Part shown: piece after piece, positions 43,929 to 52,302 of the stretch
Layout: the number at the start of each line of letters is the position of its first letter
Position numbering within the stretch: position 1 is the first letter of the stretch
NCBI GenBank assembly: GCA_963744105.1
Contig: CAVUSJ010000005.1
Coordinates: 152,444-216,443 of the forward strand
Reading direction: 5' to 3'
From: DASUPK01 sp963744105
Lineage (GTDB): Bacteria > Actinomycetota > Thermoleophilia > Solirubrobacterales > 70-9
DNA length: 64,000 bases
Position numbers and translations under genes: made by a program
The notes under the pieces: model-generated
The model's input: the letters and a program-made list of their open reading frames with translations, nothing else
What the model was told of the DNA's origin: nothing
The model's database searches: none

Positions 43929-44117
43929 TCAGTCGCCCCGGCCACGTTCGAGGAGCCGGTCAAGCTCCGCGTCGAGTTCGTCTGGGCCGTCCGGCTGGTA
44001 GCGCAACGCTCGCTCCAGACAAACCATCGCGGTCACCGAACCGTCTGCCGCCTTCTTGGAGAGCAGGTCGAGGACGTCGTCGCGGCTCAGGATCTCTTTG
44101 TCGTCTTTCTTGGCCAT
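43929..44117 (-). CDS. Small acidic protein next to integrase remnant
   Basis: 62 residues: MAKKDDKEILSRDDVLDLLS, KKAADGSVTAMVCLERALRY, then QPDGPDELDAELDRLLERGRGD. Short helical proteins with 'ILSRDDVLDLLSKKA..GSV.AM..LERAL' occur beside actinobacterial integrative elements, so this may be element-encoded. Function unknown. 54 bp separate it from the integrase remnant. Confidence 0.55.
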   Translation of the reverse strand: MAKKDDKEILSRDDVLDLLSKKAADGSVTAMVCLERALRYQPDGPDELDAELDRLLERGRGD

Positions 44118-44229
44118 ATTCGCCTTCCGTGAAATTTCAGTTCTTTTCGCAGTCGGTCAATCGGCGCTTTTCTGAGCGGGCAGTTCTGGGCTGGCACCCT
44201 CCCCTACGGCGGGGGATACTGCGTGGGCG

Positions 44230-44655
44230 ATGTCGGAGGAGAACGTCGAGGTCGTGCGCCGGGGTTTCGACGCATTCAATGCGTTCATGCGCGGCGAACA
44301 CGCCGAGCAAGCCCTTGCTGCACTCGTCGATCCGGAGTTCGAGTACGACTGGCCCGCCGAGCGGGACTGGCCTGAACCGGATCGTTCTCGACGAGGCGTC
44401 CCGTTGGCCTTCGCGTTCATCAAGCGAGTTCAAAGCGCGTTGATCGATGTTGTCTGGGAGCCGCTTGAGTTGATCGAGGCACCGGACAATCGCGTTCTCG
44501 CCCAAGTCCGGCAAAGCGGGCGAGACCGAGAGAGCGGCGCGCCATTCGACGTCCGGCTGTTTCACGTCGTCACGCTCCGGGACGGACGAGTGCGCAAGTT
44601 GGAGTTCTTCCGCCATCGCGCCGACGCCCTCGAAGCCGCCGGGCTGTCGGAGTAG
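44230..44655 (+). CDS. SnoaL-like domain protein, tandem copy 1
   Basis: 141 residues. Family ends: MSEENVEVVRRGFDAFNAF and FFRHRADALEAAGLSE. Core EFEYDWPAERDWPEPD and VVWEPLELIEAPDNRVLAQVRQSG give the NTF2 cone fold. First of three adjacent paralogues sharing nearly identical first 25 bases and last 20 bases. GTGGGCG precedes the ATG. Unknown ligand. Confidence 0.75.
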   Translation: MSEENVEVVRRGFDAFNAFMRGEHAEQALAALVDPEFEYDWPAERDWPEPDRSRRGVPLAFAFIKRVQSALIDVVWEPLELIEAPDNRVLAQVRQSGRDRESGAPFDVRLFHVVTLRDGRVRKLEFFRHRADALEAAGLSE

Positions 44656-44658
44656 GCG

Positions 44659-45054
44659 ATGTCGGAGGAGAACGTCGAGGTTGTACGCCGCCTGTACGGC
44701 TTGTGGCCCGACCGCGTCTTGGCCGCCGAGGAGGTCCTCCATCCCGACGTCGTCATCGATGTCACGCGAAACGTCCTCACCCCCGCCCTCTATCACGGCT
44801 TCGATGGCTTCCGACGCTTCTTGGAGCAGGTGGAGGAGGAGTGGGAGAACCTTCAAGTTGAACCCGAGGAGTTCATCGACGCGGGTGACAATGTGGTGGC
44901 GGCCGTTCGGATGTGGGGGGAGCGACGCGGCAGCAAGATGAAAGCCGAGACGGGGGCGTTCACCATCTGGACGTTCCGCGAGGGCCTGGTGCTGCGGTAC
45001 ACGAGCTACCGAACGAAGAGGCAAGCCCTCGAAGCCGCCGGGCTGACGGAATAG
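44659..45054 (+). CDS. SnoaL-like domain protein, tandem copy 2
   Basis: 131 residues from the ATG 3 bp after copy 1's stop. MSEENVEVVRRLYGLWPDRV, EEVLHPDVVIDVTRNVLTPALYHGFDGF, VEPEEFIDAGDNVVAAVRMWGERRG, ending QALEAAGLTE. Middle sequence differs from copies 1 and 3, so only the ends are strongly conserved. Almost certainly co-transcribed with them. Confidence 0.75.
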   Translation: MSEENVEVVRRLYGLWPDRVLAAEEVLHPDVVIDVTRNVLTPALYHGFDGFRRFLEQVEEEWENLQVEPEEFIDAGDNVVAAVRMWGERRGSKMKAETGAFTIWTFREGLVLRYTSYRTKRQALEAAGLTE

Positions 45055-45057
45055 GCA

Positions 45058-45474
45058 ATGTCGGAGGAGAACGTGGAGGTCGTGCGAAGAATCGTGGACG
45101 CCCATCAGCGCGGGGACTTCGCCACCGTCTTCGAGGCCTATGACCCGGCCATCGAAGGGCACACCGGGGACGCGCTGCACGCTCAGTGGTCTGACTTCGA
45201 GCCCGTCTATCTCGGTCACGAAGGCGTCCGGATGTTCTGGCGTACCTGGTTCGCCGCGTGGGAGACGGTCGTCTTCGAATACGAGGAGTTCATCGACGCG
45301 GGGGATCAGGTCCTCAGCATCCTCAGTCAGCGAATGCGCGGGCGTACCAGCGGCGTAGAGCTTGAATGGAACTCCTATGCCCAGCTGTGGACGATCCGGG
45401 ACGGCAAGGTCATCCGCATGCAGTTCTTTGCGAATCGCGACGAAGCCCTCGAAGCCGCCGGGCTGTCGGGGTAG
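45058..45474 (+). CDS. SnoaL-like domain protein, tandem copy 3
   Basis: 138 residues. MSEENVEVVRRIVDAHQRGD, DFEPVYLGHEGVRMFWRTWFAAWETVVFEYEEFIDAGDQVL, and FANRDEALEAAGLSG. Its TAG stop codon is the first bases of an H1-type hairpin (GTAG then the stem), so the repeat begins at the very end of the gene. Last of the tandem array. Confidence 0.75.
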   Translation: MSEENVEVVRRIVDAHQRGDFATVFEAYDPAIEGHTGDALHAQWSDFEPVYLGHEGVRMFWRTWFAAWETVVFEYEEFIDAGDQVLSILSQRMRGRTSGVELEWNSYAQLWTIRDGKVIRMQFFANRDEALEAAGLSG

Positions 45475-45520
45475 CTGCTTTGGACGAAAAGCAGCGGTTC
45501 TGCTTTGCATGGAAAAGCAC
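45474..45520 (+). repeat. Two-hairpin repeat, locus A (H1 + H2)
   Basis: H1 at 45474-45495: arms GCTGCTTT / AAAGCAGC, loop GGACGA. Spacer GGTT. H2 at 45500-45520: arms TGCTTT / AAAGCA, loop GCATGG(A). Preceded by GTAG. Lies between convergent SnoaL copy 3 and beta-phosphoglucomutase genes. Confidence 0.85.
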
Positions 45521-45643
45521 CGTTCATTTTGAGCAGGGCGACCTCTCGATCGAGGCGATCCACGTGAACCTGTCGGGGATCCAGGGCGGCGCCAGGATCG
45601 CGATCCGCATCCCATGTTGCCTCGCTCACCCACGGGACGATCG

Positions 45644-46402
45644 CTAGCGGCGTGGGGCGGTTTGGACAGACTCCGCCGGAAGTAGCTCGGAGAGGTCCTC
45701 GACGACTAGGTCCGCTCCGTGCTCCAGCAGGGCATCCCGTTGGCCGCTTCGATCGACGCCGACCACTAACGAGAACAGACCCGCCCGACCGGCCTCGACG
45801 CCTGACAGCGCGTCCTCGAAGACGGCCAACCTCTCGGGCGGTTCGCCGACCGAGCGCGCGGCGGCGAGGTAGGTGTCCGGCGCGGGCTTTCCGCGCAGCC
45901 CCTCGCGCGCGGCGAGTTCGCCATCGATTCGGACTTCGAAGAGATCTTCGAGCTTGGCTGCCGCGAGGATCTCTTTGCAATTCTTGCTGGACGACACGAC
46001 AGCGCGCCGAAGACCCAATGATTGCGCGGCGCGGACGTAGGCGACCGATCCCGCGTACGTGTCGACGCCCCGCTCGCGGATCAGGCGGAGCACCAGCTCG
46101 TTCTTGCGGTTCCCGAGTCCAGCGACGGTCTCCGCGCCGGGCGGATCGGAGGGATTGCCCGCGGGCAGCTCAATCCCACGCGTGGCCAGAAATGACCGCA
46201 CGCCCTCGTATCGAGGCTTGCCATCGATATAGCGCAGGTAGTCGGCGCGAATGTCAAACGGAGTAAACGATGCCGACTGGCGTGTCCGCAGATAGCCGTC
46301 GAACATTTCCTTCCATGCAGCGGCGTGGAGACCAGCCGTTCGCGTGAGCACTCCGTCGAGATCGAACAGGCAGCCCCTTGCCCCGCTTGGCAAACCGAGC
46401 AC
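45644..46402 (-). CDS. pgmB: Beta-phosphoglucomutase (HAD family)
   Basis: 252 residues from GTG 46402 (the upstream frame lacks homology; the family usually begins MLGLP.G...CLFDLDGV). FDLDGVLTRTAGLHAAAW has the HAD nucleophile and general acid Asp; AVVSSSKNCKEIL and GKPAPDTYLAAARSVG, FEDALSGVEAG complete the four HAD motifs. It converts beta-glucose-1-phosphate to glucose-6-phosphate. Divergent from a GH65 phosphorylase across 44 bp; together they degrade an alpha-glucosyl disaccharide. Confidence 0.9.
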   Translation of the reverse strand: MLGLPSGARGCLFDLDGVLTRTAGLHAAAWKEMFDGYLRTRQSASFTPFDIRADYLRYIDGKPRYEGVRSFLATRGIELPAGNPSDPPGAETVAGLGNRKNELVLRLIRERGVDTYAGSVAYVRAAQSLGLRRAVVSSSKNCKEILAAAKLEDLFEVRIDGELAAREGLRGKPAPDTYLAAARSVGEPPERLAVFEDALSGVEAGRAGLFSLVVGVDRSGQRDALLEHGADLVVEDLSELLPAESVQTAPRR

Positions 46403-46446
46403 GCATGACTTGTAGACGATCTCGGTAGTTGTGATTCGCTTCCCCG

Positions 46447-48579
46447 GTGGAGGCAGGAGCGAGCGGGCCACAGCCAGAGCAGGAACCCGGGTGGACCGTG
46501 TGCGTAGCCGACGTGCCGACAGAGGACGAGGCCGCCTATGCCGCCGTCCTCGAGCTCGGTGACGGGCTCGTTGGTGTCGCGGGCGCGCCTGTCGTCGAGC
46601 ATCGCGCGGCGAGGCCTGGAGTGCGGGCGCCCGGCATCTTTCACGGCGAGGGGGCAGAGAGCAAGCTGCTGCCGCTCCCTGACTGCACGCGTCTCGAGCT
46701 GGCGCATAGGCGGGGAATTCGGATCGAGCGGACGCTGGACATGCGCGCCGGCTTGCTTCAGCAGCGCGTGGATGACCACGGCCGTGACCTGTCGGTGACG
46801 AGCTTCTGTTCGCTTGGGCGTCCCGGGACCTTTGTGATGCGCGCCACCGGCGATCCCGCCCTGCTTCGTCCTGGGGATCCACTTTGCTTGCCGACACTCG
46901 CCGAGGACTCGCGGCGGTCGGAGTCACCCTCCTTGCGAGCCCGAACTCTGGAGCCCAGCGGCTACCTCACCAGAAGCGGGATCGACTCCGCAAAGGTGGA
47001 GGCGCGCGGGGCACCCGGCGGCGCCGTCGCCGTGGCGCGGCAGCGCGTCGGCGCCGGTGAGCTGGAGCGGATCGCCGCCTACGCGATCGATCCACTGAAG
47101 ATGCCCGACGAGCGCAACGCCCAATCTCTACTCGAGGAGGCCGAAAAGATCGGCTTTCGGGGACTCGTCTCCGAGCAGCGCGACGCGTGGAGGAGACGGT
47201 GGGAGAGCTGCGACATCGCCGTCGAAAGTGATCCGCAACTGCAGCTCGCGCTGAGGCTGGCGATGTTCCACCTGACGTGCCTGATCAGCGCCACCGGGGA
47301 AGCCGCGGTGCCAGCGCGCGGAACGACAAGCGACACCTATCACGGTCATGTGTTCTGGGACGCCGACGTGTTTGTGCTTCCTTTCGCCGCCGCCACCAAT
47401 CCGGGGGCGGCGCGCGCCATGCTGCGCTACCGCGCCCGCCGGCTCGCGGCCGCACGCGCGAACGCAGCGCGGCACGGGCACGCCGGCGCGCGCTTTCCCT
47501 GGGAATCGGCGGCGACGGGCGAAGAGGCGACGCCCCTGACGCGGATCGACCATCGAGGCGACCGAGTCGACGTGCTGACGGGCGCGCTCGAGGAGCACGT
47601 GACCGCCGATGTCGCTTGGGCCGCCGATCACTACCTCGCGTGGACCGGCGATCTGGAGTTCGCCCGCGGCGACGGCAGCGCCCTGCTGGTCGACACCGCA
47701 CGCTATTGGGCGTCACGGGTGGAACGAGACAGCGACGGCAGCTGTCACATCCGGGGCGTGATCGGTCCGGACGAGTATCACGAGGGAGTCGACGACAACG
47801 CCTACACGAACGTGATGGCGAGGTGGAACCTGAGGACGGCGGCGCGACACGTCGCGCGTTACGGTGCCGCGGTCCCCACTCGCGAAGTACGCAGCTGGCT
47901 GGCAACCGCGGACGCGATCGTCGATGGCTATGACCCGCAGTCGCGCCTCTACGAGCAGTTCGCCGGTTTCCACGAGCTCGACTCCTTGGTTGCCAGCGAG
48001 GTCGCCGAGCGGCCGTTCTCGGCCCCCCGCGTACTCGACTACCGAAGAACCGCCGGCAGCCAGCTGATCAAGCAGACCGACGTCCTGTTGTTGCACTTGA
48101 ACGTCCCGGAGGAGACGGTCCCTGGGTCGCTCGGACCGAATCTCAATTTCTACGAGCCACGCACCACACATGAGAGCTCGCTCTCCGCTGGATCTAGTGC
48201 CGAGGCACTCGCCCGGGCGGGCCGCCCTGGCGACGCATTGCGCTGGCTGCACGAGTCCGCCTTCATCGACATGCCGCAGCTTCGCCCGGTCCCACGACCG
48301 GGGCTGCATACGGCGGCGATGGGGAACACCTGGCGCGCCGTCGTGCTCGGCATCATGGGGGTTCGCCCGTCGGAGGACGGGTTGCGGATCGATCCGAAGC
48401 TGCCGAGTGAATGGGATGAGGTTGACCTGCGCCTGCGCTACCGGGGCGCGAGCGTCCGTTTGCGGGCCTCTGCTGACCATGTGACGGCGCAATGCAGCCG
48501 GCCCGTGAGACTCTCCCTCGGCGCGCGCCCAGCAGTCACGGTCGGACCGGACAGCGAGGACCTCGTGGCTGGGCGATAG
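46447..48579 (+). CDS. GH65 family inverting disaccharide phosphorylase
   Basis: 710 residues from GTG 46447. Catalytic-domain signatures: HVFWDADVFVLPF, PWESAATGEEATP and GVIGPDEYHEGVDDNAYTN, with E443 the likely general acid. GH65 phosphorylases use phosphate to split maltose, trehalose, kojibiose or nigerose to beta-glucose-1-phosphate and glucose. Pairing with beta-phosphoglucomutase supports phosphorolysis of trehalose or maltose. Slightly shorter than the usual 750-790 residues, N-terminal end trimmed. Confidence 0.88.
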   Translation: MEAGASGPQPEQEPGWTVCVADVPTEDEAAYAAVLELGDGLVGVAGAPVVEHRAARPGVRAPGIFHGEGAESKLLPLPDCTRLELAHRRGIRIERTLDMRAGLLQQRVDDHGRDLSVTSFCSLGRPGTFVMRATGDPALLRPGDPLCLPTLAEDSRRSESPSLRARTLEPSGYLTRSGIDSAKVEARGAPGGAVAVARQRVGAGELERIAAYAIDPLKMPDERNAQSLLEEAEKIGFRGLVSEQRDAWRRRWESCDIAVESDPQLQLALRLAMFHLTCLISATGEAAVPARGTTSDTYHGHVFWDADVFVLPFAAATNPGAARAMLRYRARRLAAARANAARHGHAGARFPWESAATGEEATPLTRIDHRGDRVDVLTGALEEHVTADVAWAADHYLAWTGDLEFARGDGSALLVDTARYWASRVERDSDGSCHIRGVIGPDEYHEGVDDNAYTNVMARWNLRTAARHVARYGAAVPTREVRSWLATADAIVDGYDPQSRLYEQFAGFHELDSLVASEVAERPFSAPRVLDYRRTAGSQLIKQTDVLLLHLNVPEETVPGSLGPNLNFYEPRTTHESSLSAGSSAEALARAGRPGDALRWLHESAFIDMPQLRPVPRPGLHTAAMGNTWRAVVLGIMGVRPSEDGLRIDPKLPSEWDEVDLRLRYRGASVRLRASADHVTAQCSRPVRLSLGARPAVTVGPDSEDLVAGR

Positions 48580-48706
48580 CGGGCTTTCGCCAAGGCACGC
48601 GGACGGCGGCTATCCGACCTCAGGAGAGTGCGTAACCGGTCGCGTTGATCAGCCTGCCAACGTCAACCCTTGCCTGACGGCTCGGGCACGGAAGCTGCTG
48701 GCCCTG

Positions 48707-49681
48707 TTAGGTAGGCGTTGCTGACCCACCCATATGCACGGTCCCGCTCGGATGTGCAATGCAGTGGTCCAACACTGTCGCCGGCGGTAGGCGCACCGAT
48801 GCCCATACCACTGAGCGTGCGACTTGGCATCCCTCGGAGATCACGGCATGGTGACCAATGACCGCGGAAGGGCCGAGCCTGCAGCCAGCTTCCACTTGCG
48901 CTCCCGAACCAAGTAGCAGCGGCGGTCGCAGTCGCGCACTCGGATGGACCTCGGCAGCTGCCCAGGATGTCGTTCCGGCATCTTGGATCGCGACGAGATT
49001 CGCAGCGAGATAGTCCGCAGGTGTCCCGATATCGATCCAGGCGGCGTCGCTCGCGTCGAAGCTTCCCACGTAGGCCGATTTCGCGAGCAATCCACGATAG
49101 CCGGCGAATATGGACCCGCGCTCCGGCAAGAAAGGAAGGATGGCCGGGGTCAGAATGTGAATGCCCGTGAACTTCCAGCGTCGGCAGGCCCTGGCCCCCG
49201 CCACGCCGGGGACGGCCGTCACGGCTCCGCGCGCGTCAACACGAATGGGATCGGCCTTCGCGCTGCCACGGGCTGCTTTGAGCACAAGCGTTGCGTCCGC
49301 ACCAGAGCTGACGTGATGACGTACCACGCGGCGCAGGTCCACCGAGTGGAAGGTGTCCGCGTTGATTACGAGGAACGCCGACTCGTGCTCCAGCTGGCCG
49401 CGCACCCGTGTGAGGCCACCACCCGTGCCGAGGGGCTTGGACTCCACCGAGAGCACGACCTCCAAGTTGCTGCCGGCCGGACCGCGCACGTATTCGGCGA
49501 GGTGGTTAGGCAGATGGCTCGCGTTGAGGATGACATTGCGCACTCCTGCTTGGGCGAGCGCTTCAAAGTGATAATCGAGCAGCGGCCGATCAGCGACTGG
49601 GACCAGGGCCTTCGGCAAGTGGGTGGTCAGTGGGCGGAGGCGCGTGCCGTATCCGGCCGCCAGCAATAGCGCAGTGCGCAC
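48707..49681 (-). CDS. Sugar nucleotidyltransferase (mannose-1-phosphate guanylyltransferase-like)
   Basis: 324 residues from GTG 49681. ALLLAAGYGTRLRPLTTHLPKALVPVADRPLLDYH is the NDP-sugar synthase signature, SAFLVINADTFHS carries the metal-binding Asp, and a left-handed beta-helix region (HPSARLRPPLLLGSGAQVEAGCRLG...SAVIGHHAVISEGCQV) follows. Best matches are the bacterial GDP-mannose or glucose-1-phosphate transferases; the sugar is not decided. Convergent with the GH65 gene. Confidence 0.85.
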   Translation of the reverse strand: MRTALLLAAGYGTRLRPLTTHLPKALVPVADRPLLDYHFEALAQAGVRNVILNASHLPNHLAEYVRGPAGSNLEVVLSVESKPLGTGGGLTRVRGQLEHESAFLVINADTFHSVDLRRVVRHHVSSGADATLVLKAARGSAKADPIRVDARGAVTAVPGVAGARACRRWKFTGIHILTPAILPFLPERGSIFAGYRGLLAKSAYVGSFDASDAAWIDIGTPADYLAANLVAIQDAGTTSWAAAEVHPSARLRPPLLLGSGAQVEAGCRLGPSAVIGHHAVISEGCQVARSVVWASVRLPPATVLDHCIAHPSGTVHMGGSATPT

Positions 49682-49814
49682 TTGGTGATCGTAGGTGGCT
49701 TGCCCACCTCCCTGGCAGGCGATCAGGCCATCGCCTGGTAGTTGCCGACGCTCAGATGGTGCAGCAATACCGGCCCGTGGCGTACACCCCGGTGCCCGTC
49801 GTCTTCCCGCGCGG

Positions 49815-50210
49815 CTAGCGCCGTGCGCTTGTGCTCTTCGCGCGGGTCGACCGGCCCTTCGCGCGGGCCGTTGTGCCTTTCGCACGGGTCGACCCGCCTT
49901 TGGCGCGGGCCGTTGTGCTCTTCGCGCGGGAGGGCGTCGGCTCCTCGGTCAGCGCCTTCTGAAGGCTCCGCATGTCGGCCGAGAGCGCACGATTCAGCTT
50001 GCCCACATCCCGGCGCTGATTCTTCAGGAGCTGTTGCACATTGCGGACCATGTCGCGCCTGCCCCGGCCCACATCCTTCTGCAGCTCGGCCAGCGCCTTC
50101 TGCGCCTCATCGAGCGAACCGCCCGCCCGCTTCAGCGCCGCCTCCGCCCGCTTCTTCGTCGCATCGGCCGACGCACGTACGCGCTCCGGCGTCTTCTTCG
50201 TTTCTGGCAT
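49815..50210 (-). CDS. Basic helical protein with AKST-type repeat tail
   Basis: 131 residues. The first 90 form helices (ERVRASADATKKRAEAALKRAGGSLDEAQKALAELQKD), likely coiled coil. The tail, residues 96-131, is Ser/Thr/Ala/Arg/Lys only, with repeats such as STTARAKGGSTRAKGTTARAK, like histone H1 or eukaryotic-type linker tails. DNA or polyphosphate binding is plausible. Divergent from a phasin-like gene across locus B. Confidence 0.7.
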   Translation of the reverse strand: MPETKKTPERVRASADATKKRAEAALKRAGGSLDEAQKALAELQKDVGRGRRDMVRNVQQLLKNQRRDVGKLNRALSADMRSLQKALTEEPTPSRAKSTTARAKGGSTRAKGTTARAKGRSTRAKSTSARR

Positions 50211-50295
50211 GGGCGCTCCTTACTCGGGGACTGCACGAGTCTACGGGCCGCTTTCCGCTAGGCGCAGCCGGGCCTCTTGCTGCGGTCTGCAGGGC

Positions 50296-50342
50296 CTGCT
50301 TTCAATGCAAAGGCGAAAGTGCCGCTTTGGACGAGAAGCGGC
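50296..50342 (+). repeat. Two-hairpin repeat, locus B (H2 inverted + H1)
   Basis: H2 in reverse orientation at 50296-50315: arms CTGCTTT / AAAGGCG (two mismatches), loop CAATGC. H1 at 50321-50342: arms GCCGCTT / AAGCGGC, loop region TGGACGAG containing GGACGA. Compared with locus A the stem's third pair changed from T-A to C-G, a compensatory change. Confidence 0.8.
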
Positions 50343-50498
50343 TATCGGCCGCGCGGGACCCCGATGCCCATGACCCGCGTGCTCCACGGAACGCCAAGCA
50401 GGGGTTCCCTACGGATGCCAGGCCCTGGTGCACGCGTGATGATCCGTGGAGTAGTTTGAGACACGGAGCGGTGTGCGTATCAGGTGGAGGTGGTGCAG

Positions 50499-50774
50499 AT
50501 GGCCCTCAAAGACAGGTCAGTAGAGCTCTCCGAGCAAGTCGTCGAGGAGATCAAGGAAGGTCAGGAGGCCGCGATCGAAGCGGTTCGCAACTTCACCGAA
50601 ACCGTCGACAAGACGCTGGCCAAAGAAAGCAGCCCCACTCAGGCTGAGGAAATCGTCGACTCCGCGTTGAAGATGGCGGACAAGCTGGTTGAGACCCAGT
50701 ACACGTTCCTAAAGAAGGTCGTTCACAGCGCCGGCGAGTCTATGGGCGTCGAGGGGTCCAGCGAGAAGAAGTAA
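50499..50774 (+). CDS. Phasin-like small helical protein
   Basis: 91 residues from ATG 50499 (GTG 50484 would add five; GTGGAGGTGG supplies a ribosome-binding site for the ATG). MALKDRSVELSEQVVEEIKE, GQEAAIEAVRNFTETVDKTL, SALKMADKLVETQYTFLKKVVHSAG: amphipathic helices resembling phasins or mycobacterial HBHA-type surface/granule proteins. Divergent from the AKST-tail gene. Confidence 0.65.
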   Translation: MALKDRSVELSEQVVEEIKEGQEAAIEAVRNFTETVDKTLAKESSPTQAEEIVDSALKMADKLVETQYTFLKKVVHSAGESMGVEGSSEKK

Positions 50775-51114
50775 GGGCGCACCGGCGCAATCTGGATCCC
50801 TTCCTTGACCTCCCCGGAGGCTCCCCGGGCTCACCCGGCTACGGCGGGGCCGGGAACGATCCGCTGCTTGGCGCACGAGGGCAAACCGGCTGCTAGTCGG
50901 CAATGGAAGACACTGCAAGGGTGGCGGCACTCGAGAGGAGGGCGCTCCTCGCCCCTCGGGCACCGCTACAACACACTTTGCGGCTGTCGGGCGGCGCATC
51001 GAGCATGTCGACCAAGTGGAAGCAGAGAAGTGCAAGCGACCGAGCACGGCGTTCCGCGGCAAGGACGCTGTCGCCAGCACGGATCGTCAACCGGACAACC
51101 AAGGAGTTGATGCG
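50775..51114 (+). other. Intergenic gap upstream of HMG-CoA reductase 1
   Basis: About 340 bp. AAGGAG at 51101-51106 serves the downstream ATG. Short frames on both strands look like antisense artefacts of low coding quality. None of the H1/H2 hairpins is here, although most other gaps around carry them. A leader or promoter region is likely. Confidence 0.45.
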
Positions 51115-52302
51115 ATGACAACGCCGGGGACGCGGCGGAGGAAGATCCCGCGTGATCGCGGGAACGACTACACAGCCGAAGCCGCGGAGGCGCGCCGTGC
51201 CTTCCTGAGGGAGCAGACGGGCGTGGGACTGAAGCACCTCTCCCACTATTCCTTCGACCCGTCGATTCTCCCCGGCAACGTCGAGAACTTCACCGGCGTA
51301 GCGCAGGTTCCGATCGGCATCGCCGGGCCGCTGCTCGTCAACGGGGAGCATGCCCAAGGCGAGTTCTACGTTCCGCTGGCGACGAGCGAGGGCACGCTGG
51401 TGGCGAGTTACAACCGCGGCATGAAACTGCTGCGCCAGGCCGGCGGCGTAAGAACCACGATCGTCGACGACGCCATGCAGCGCGCCCCAGCCTTCGTGTT
51501 CGAGAGCGCCCGTGAGGCACGGGCGTTCGGGGAGTGGCTCACGGAGCACTTCGCCGAGATCAAGCAGGCAGCCGAAAGCACGACGCGCATCGGCCGGCTG
51601 CGGGGGATCGAGCAGTACTCCGCCAGCCGAATCCTGTTCACGCGCTTCGACTTCACGACGGGCGACGCCGCTGGGCAGAACCTCACCGGCAAGGCGACTG
51701 CGGCGGCCTGCGCGTGGATCACCTCCAACCACGAGGGCATCACCAACTTCTATCTGGAGTCCAACTTCGCCACCGACAAGAAAAGCTCGCAGATCAACAT
51801 CCTGCGCACGAGGGGCAAGCGTGTGGTCGCGGAGGTGACGATTCCCGCCGCCCTGATCGAGGAACAAATGGGCACCACCAGCGAGAAGTTGTTCCGCGCA
51901 CGCCAGGTGTCACAGCTGGGCGGCTTCATGTCCGGAGTCAACAACAACGGCCTGCAGTCGGCCAACGGTATCGCCGCTTTGTTCATCGCCACTGGGCAGG
52001 ACGCCGCCAATGTCGCTGAATCATCCGCAGCTCTCGGCTTCAGCGAGCTGCTCCCCAATGGCGACTACTACGGCTCGATCACACTGCCCTCTCTGATCGT
52101 CGGCACCTATGGCGGCGGCACCGGGCTCGCCACCCAGCGCGAATGCCTGGAGCTCCTCGGCTGCTACGGGACCGGCAAGGTTCGCAAGCTGGCCGAGATC
52201 GTCGCGGCGACGGTGCTCTGCGGCGAGCTCTCACTCGGCTGGGCGATCGTCCTCGCAGAATGGGTGAGGGCGCACGACCTACTCGGCCGCAATCGGCCCT
52301 AG
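51115..52302 (+). CDS. hmgA: HMG-CoA reductase, paralogue 1
   Basis: 395 residues from ATG 51115 (AAGGAG at -9; open frame continues upstream without homology). Catalytic set intact: E57 in ENFTG, K222/K223 in TDKKSSQIN, D296 in GQDAANV, H387 near the C-terminus. PIGIAGPLLVNG and ATQRECLELLGC are HMGR signatures; class I-like. It reduces HMG-CoA to mevalonate with NAD(P)H. No other mevalonate gene lies nearby. Paralogue 2 is 5 kb downstream. Confidence 0.92.
   Translation: MTTPGTRRRKIPRDRGNDYTAEAAEARRAFLREQTGVGLKHLSHYSFDPSILPGNVENFTGVAQVPIGIAGPLLVNGEHAQGEFYVPLATSEGTLVASYNRGMKLLRQAGGVRTTIVDDAMQRAPAFVFESAREARAFGEWLTEHFAEIKQAAESTTRIGRLRGIEQYSASRILFTRFDFTTGDAAGQNLTGKATAAACAWITSNHEGITNFYLESNFATDKKSSQINILRTRGKRVVAEVTIPAALIEEQMGTTSEKLFRARQVSQLGGFMSGVNNNGLQSANGIAALFIATGQDAANVAESSAALGFSELLPNGDYYGSITLPSLIVGTYGGGTGLATQRECLELLGCYGTGKVRKLAEIVAATVLCGELSLGWAIVLAEWVRAHDLLGRNRP

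Noticed and set aside
44137..45633. 498-codon minus-strand frame across the SnoaL array
   Set aside because: Its internal repetition mirrors the three tandem SnoaL genes on the plus strand; it is their antisense reading.
50709..51080. Minus-strand ORF of 123 codons upstream of HMG-CoA reductase 1
   Set aside because: No motif or RBS; overlaps the phasin-like gene's end.
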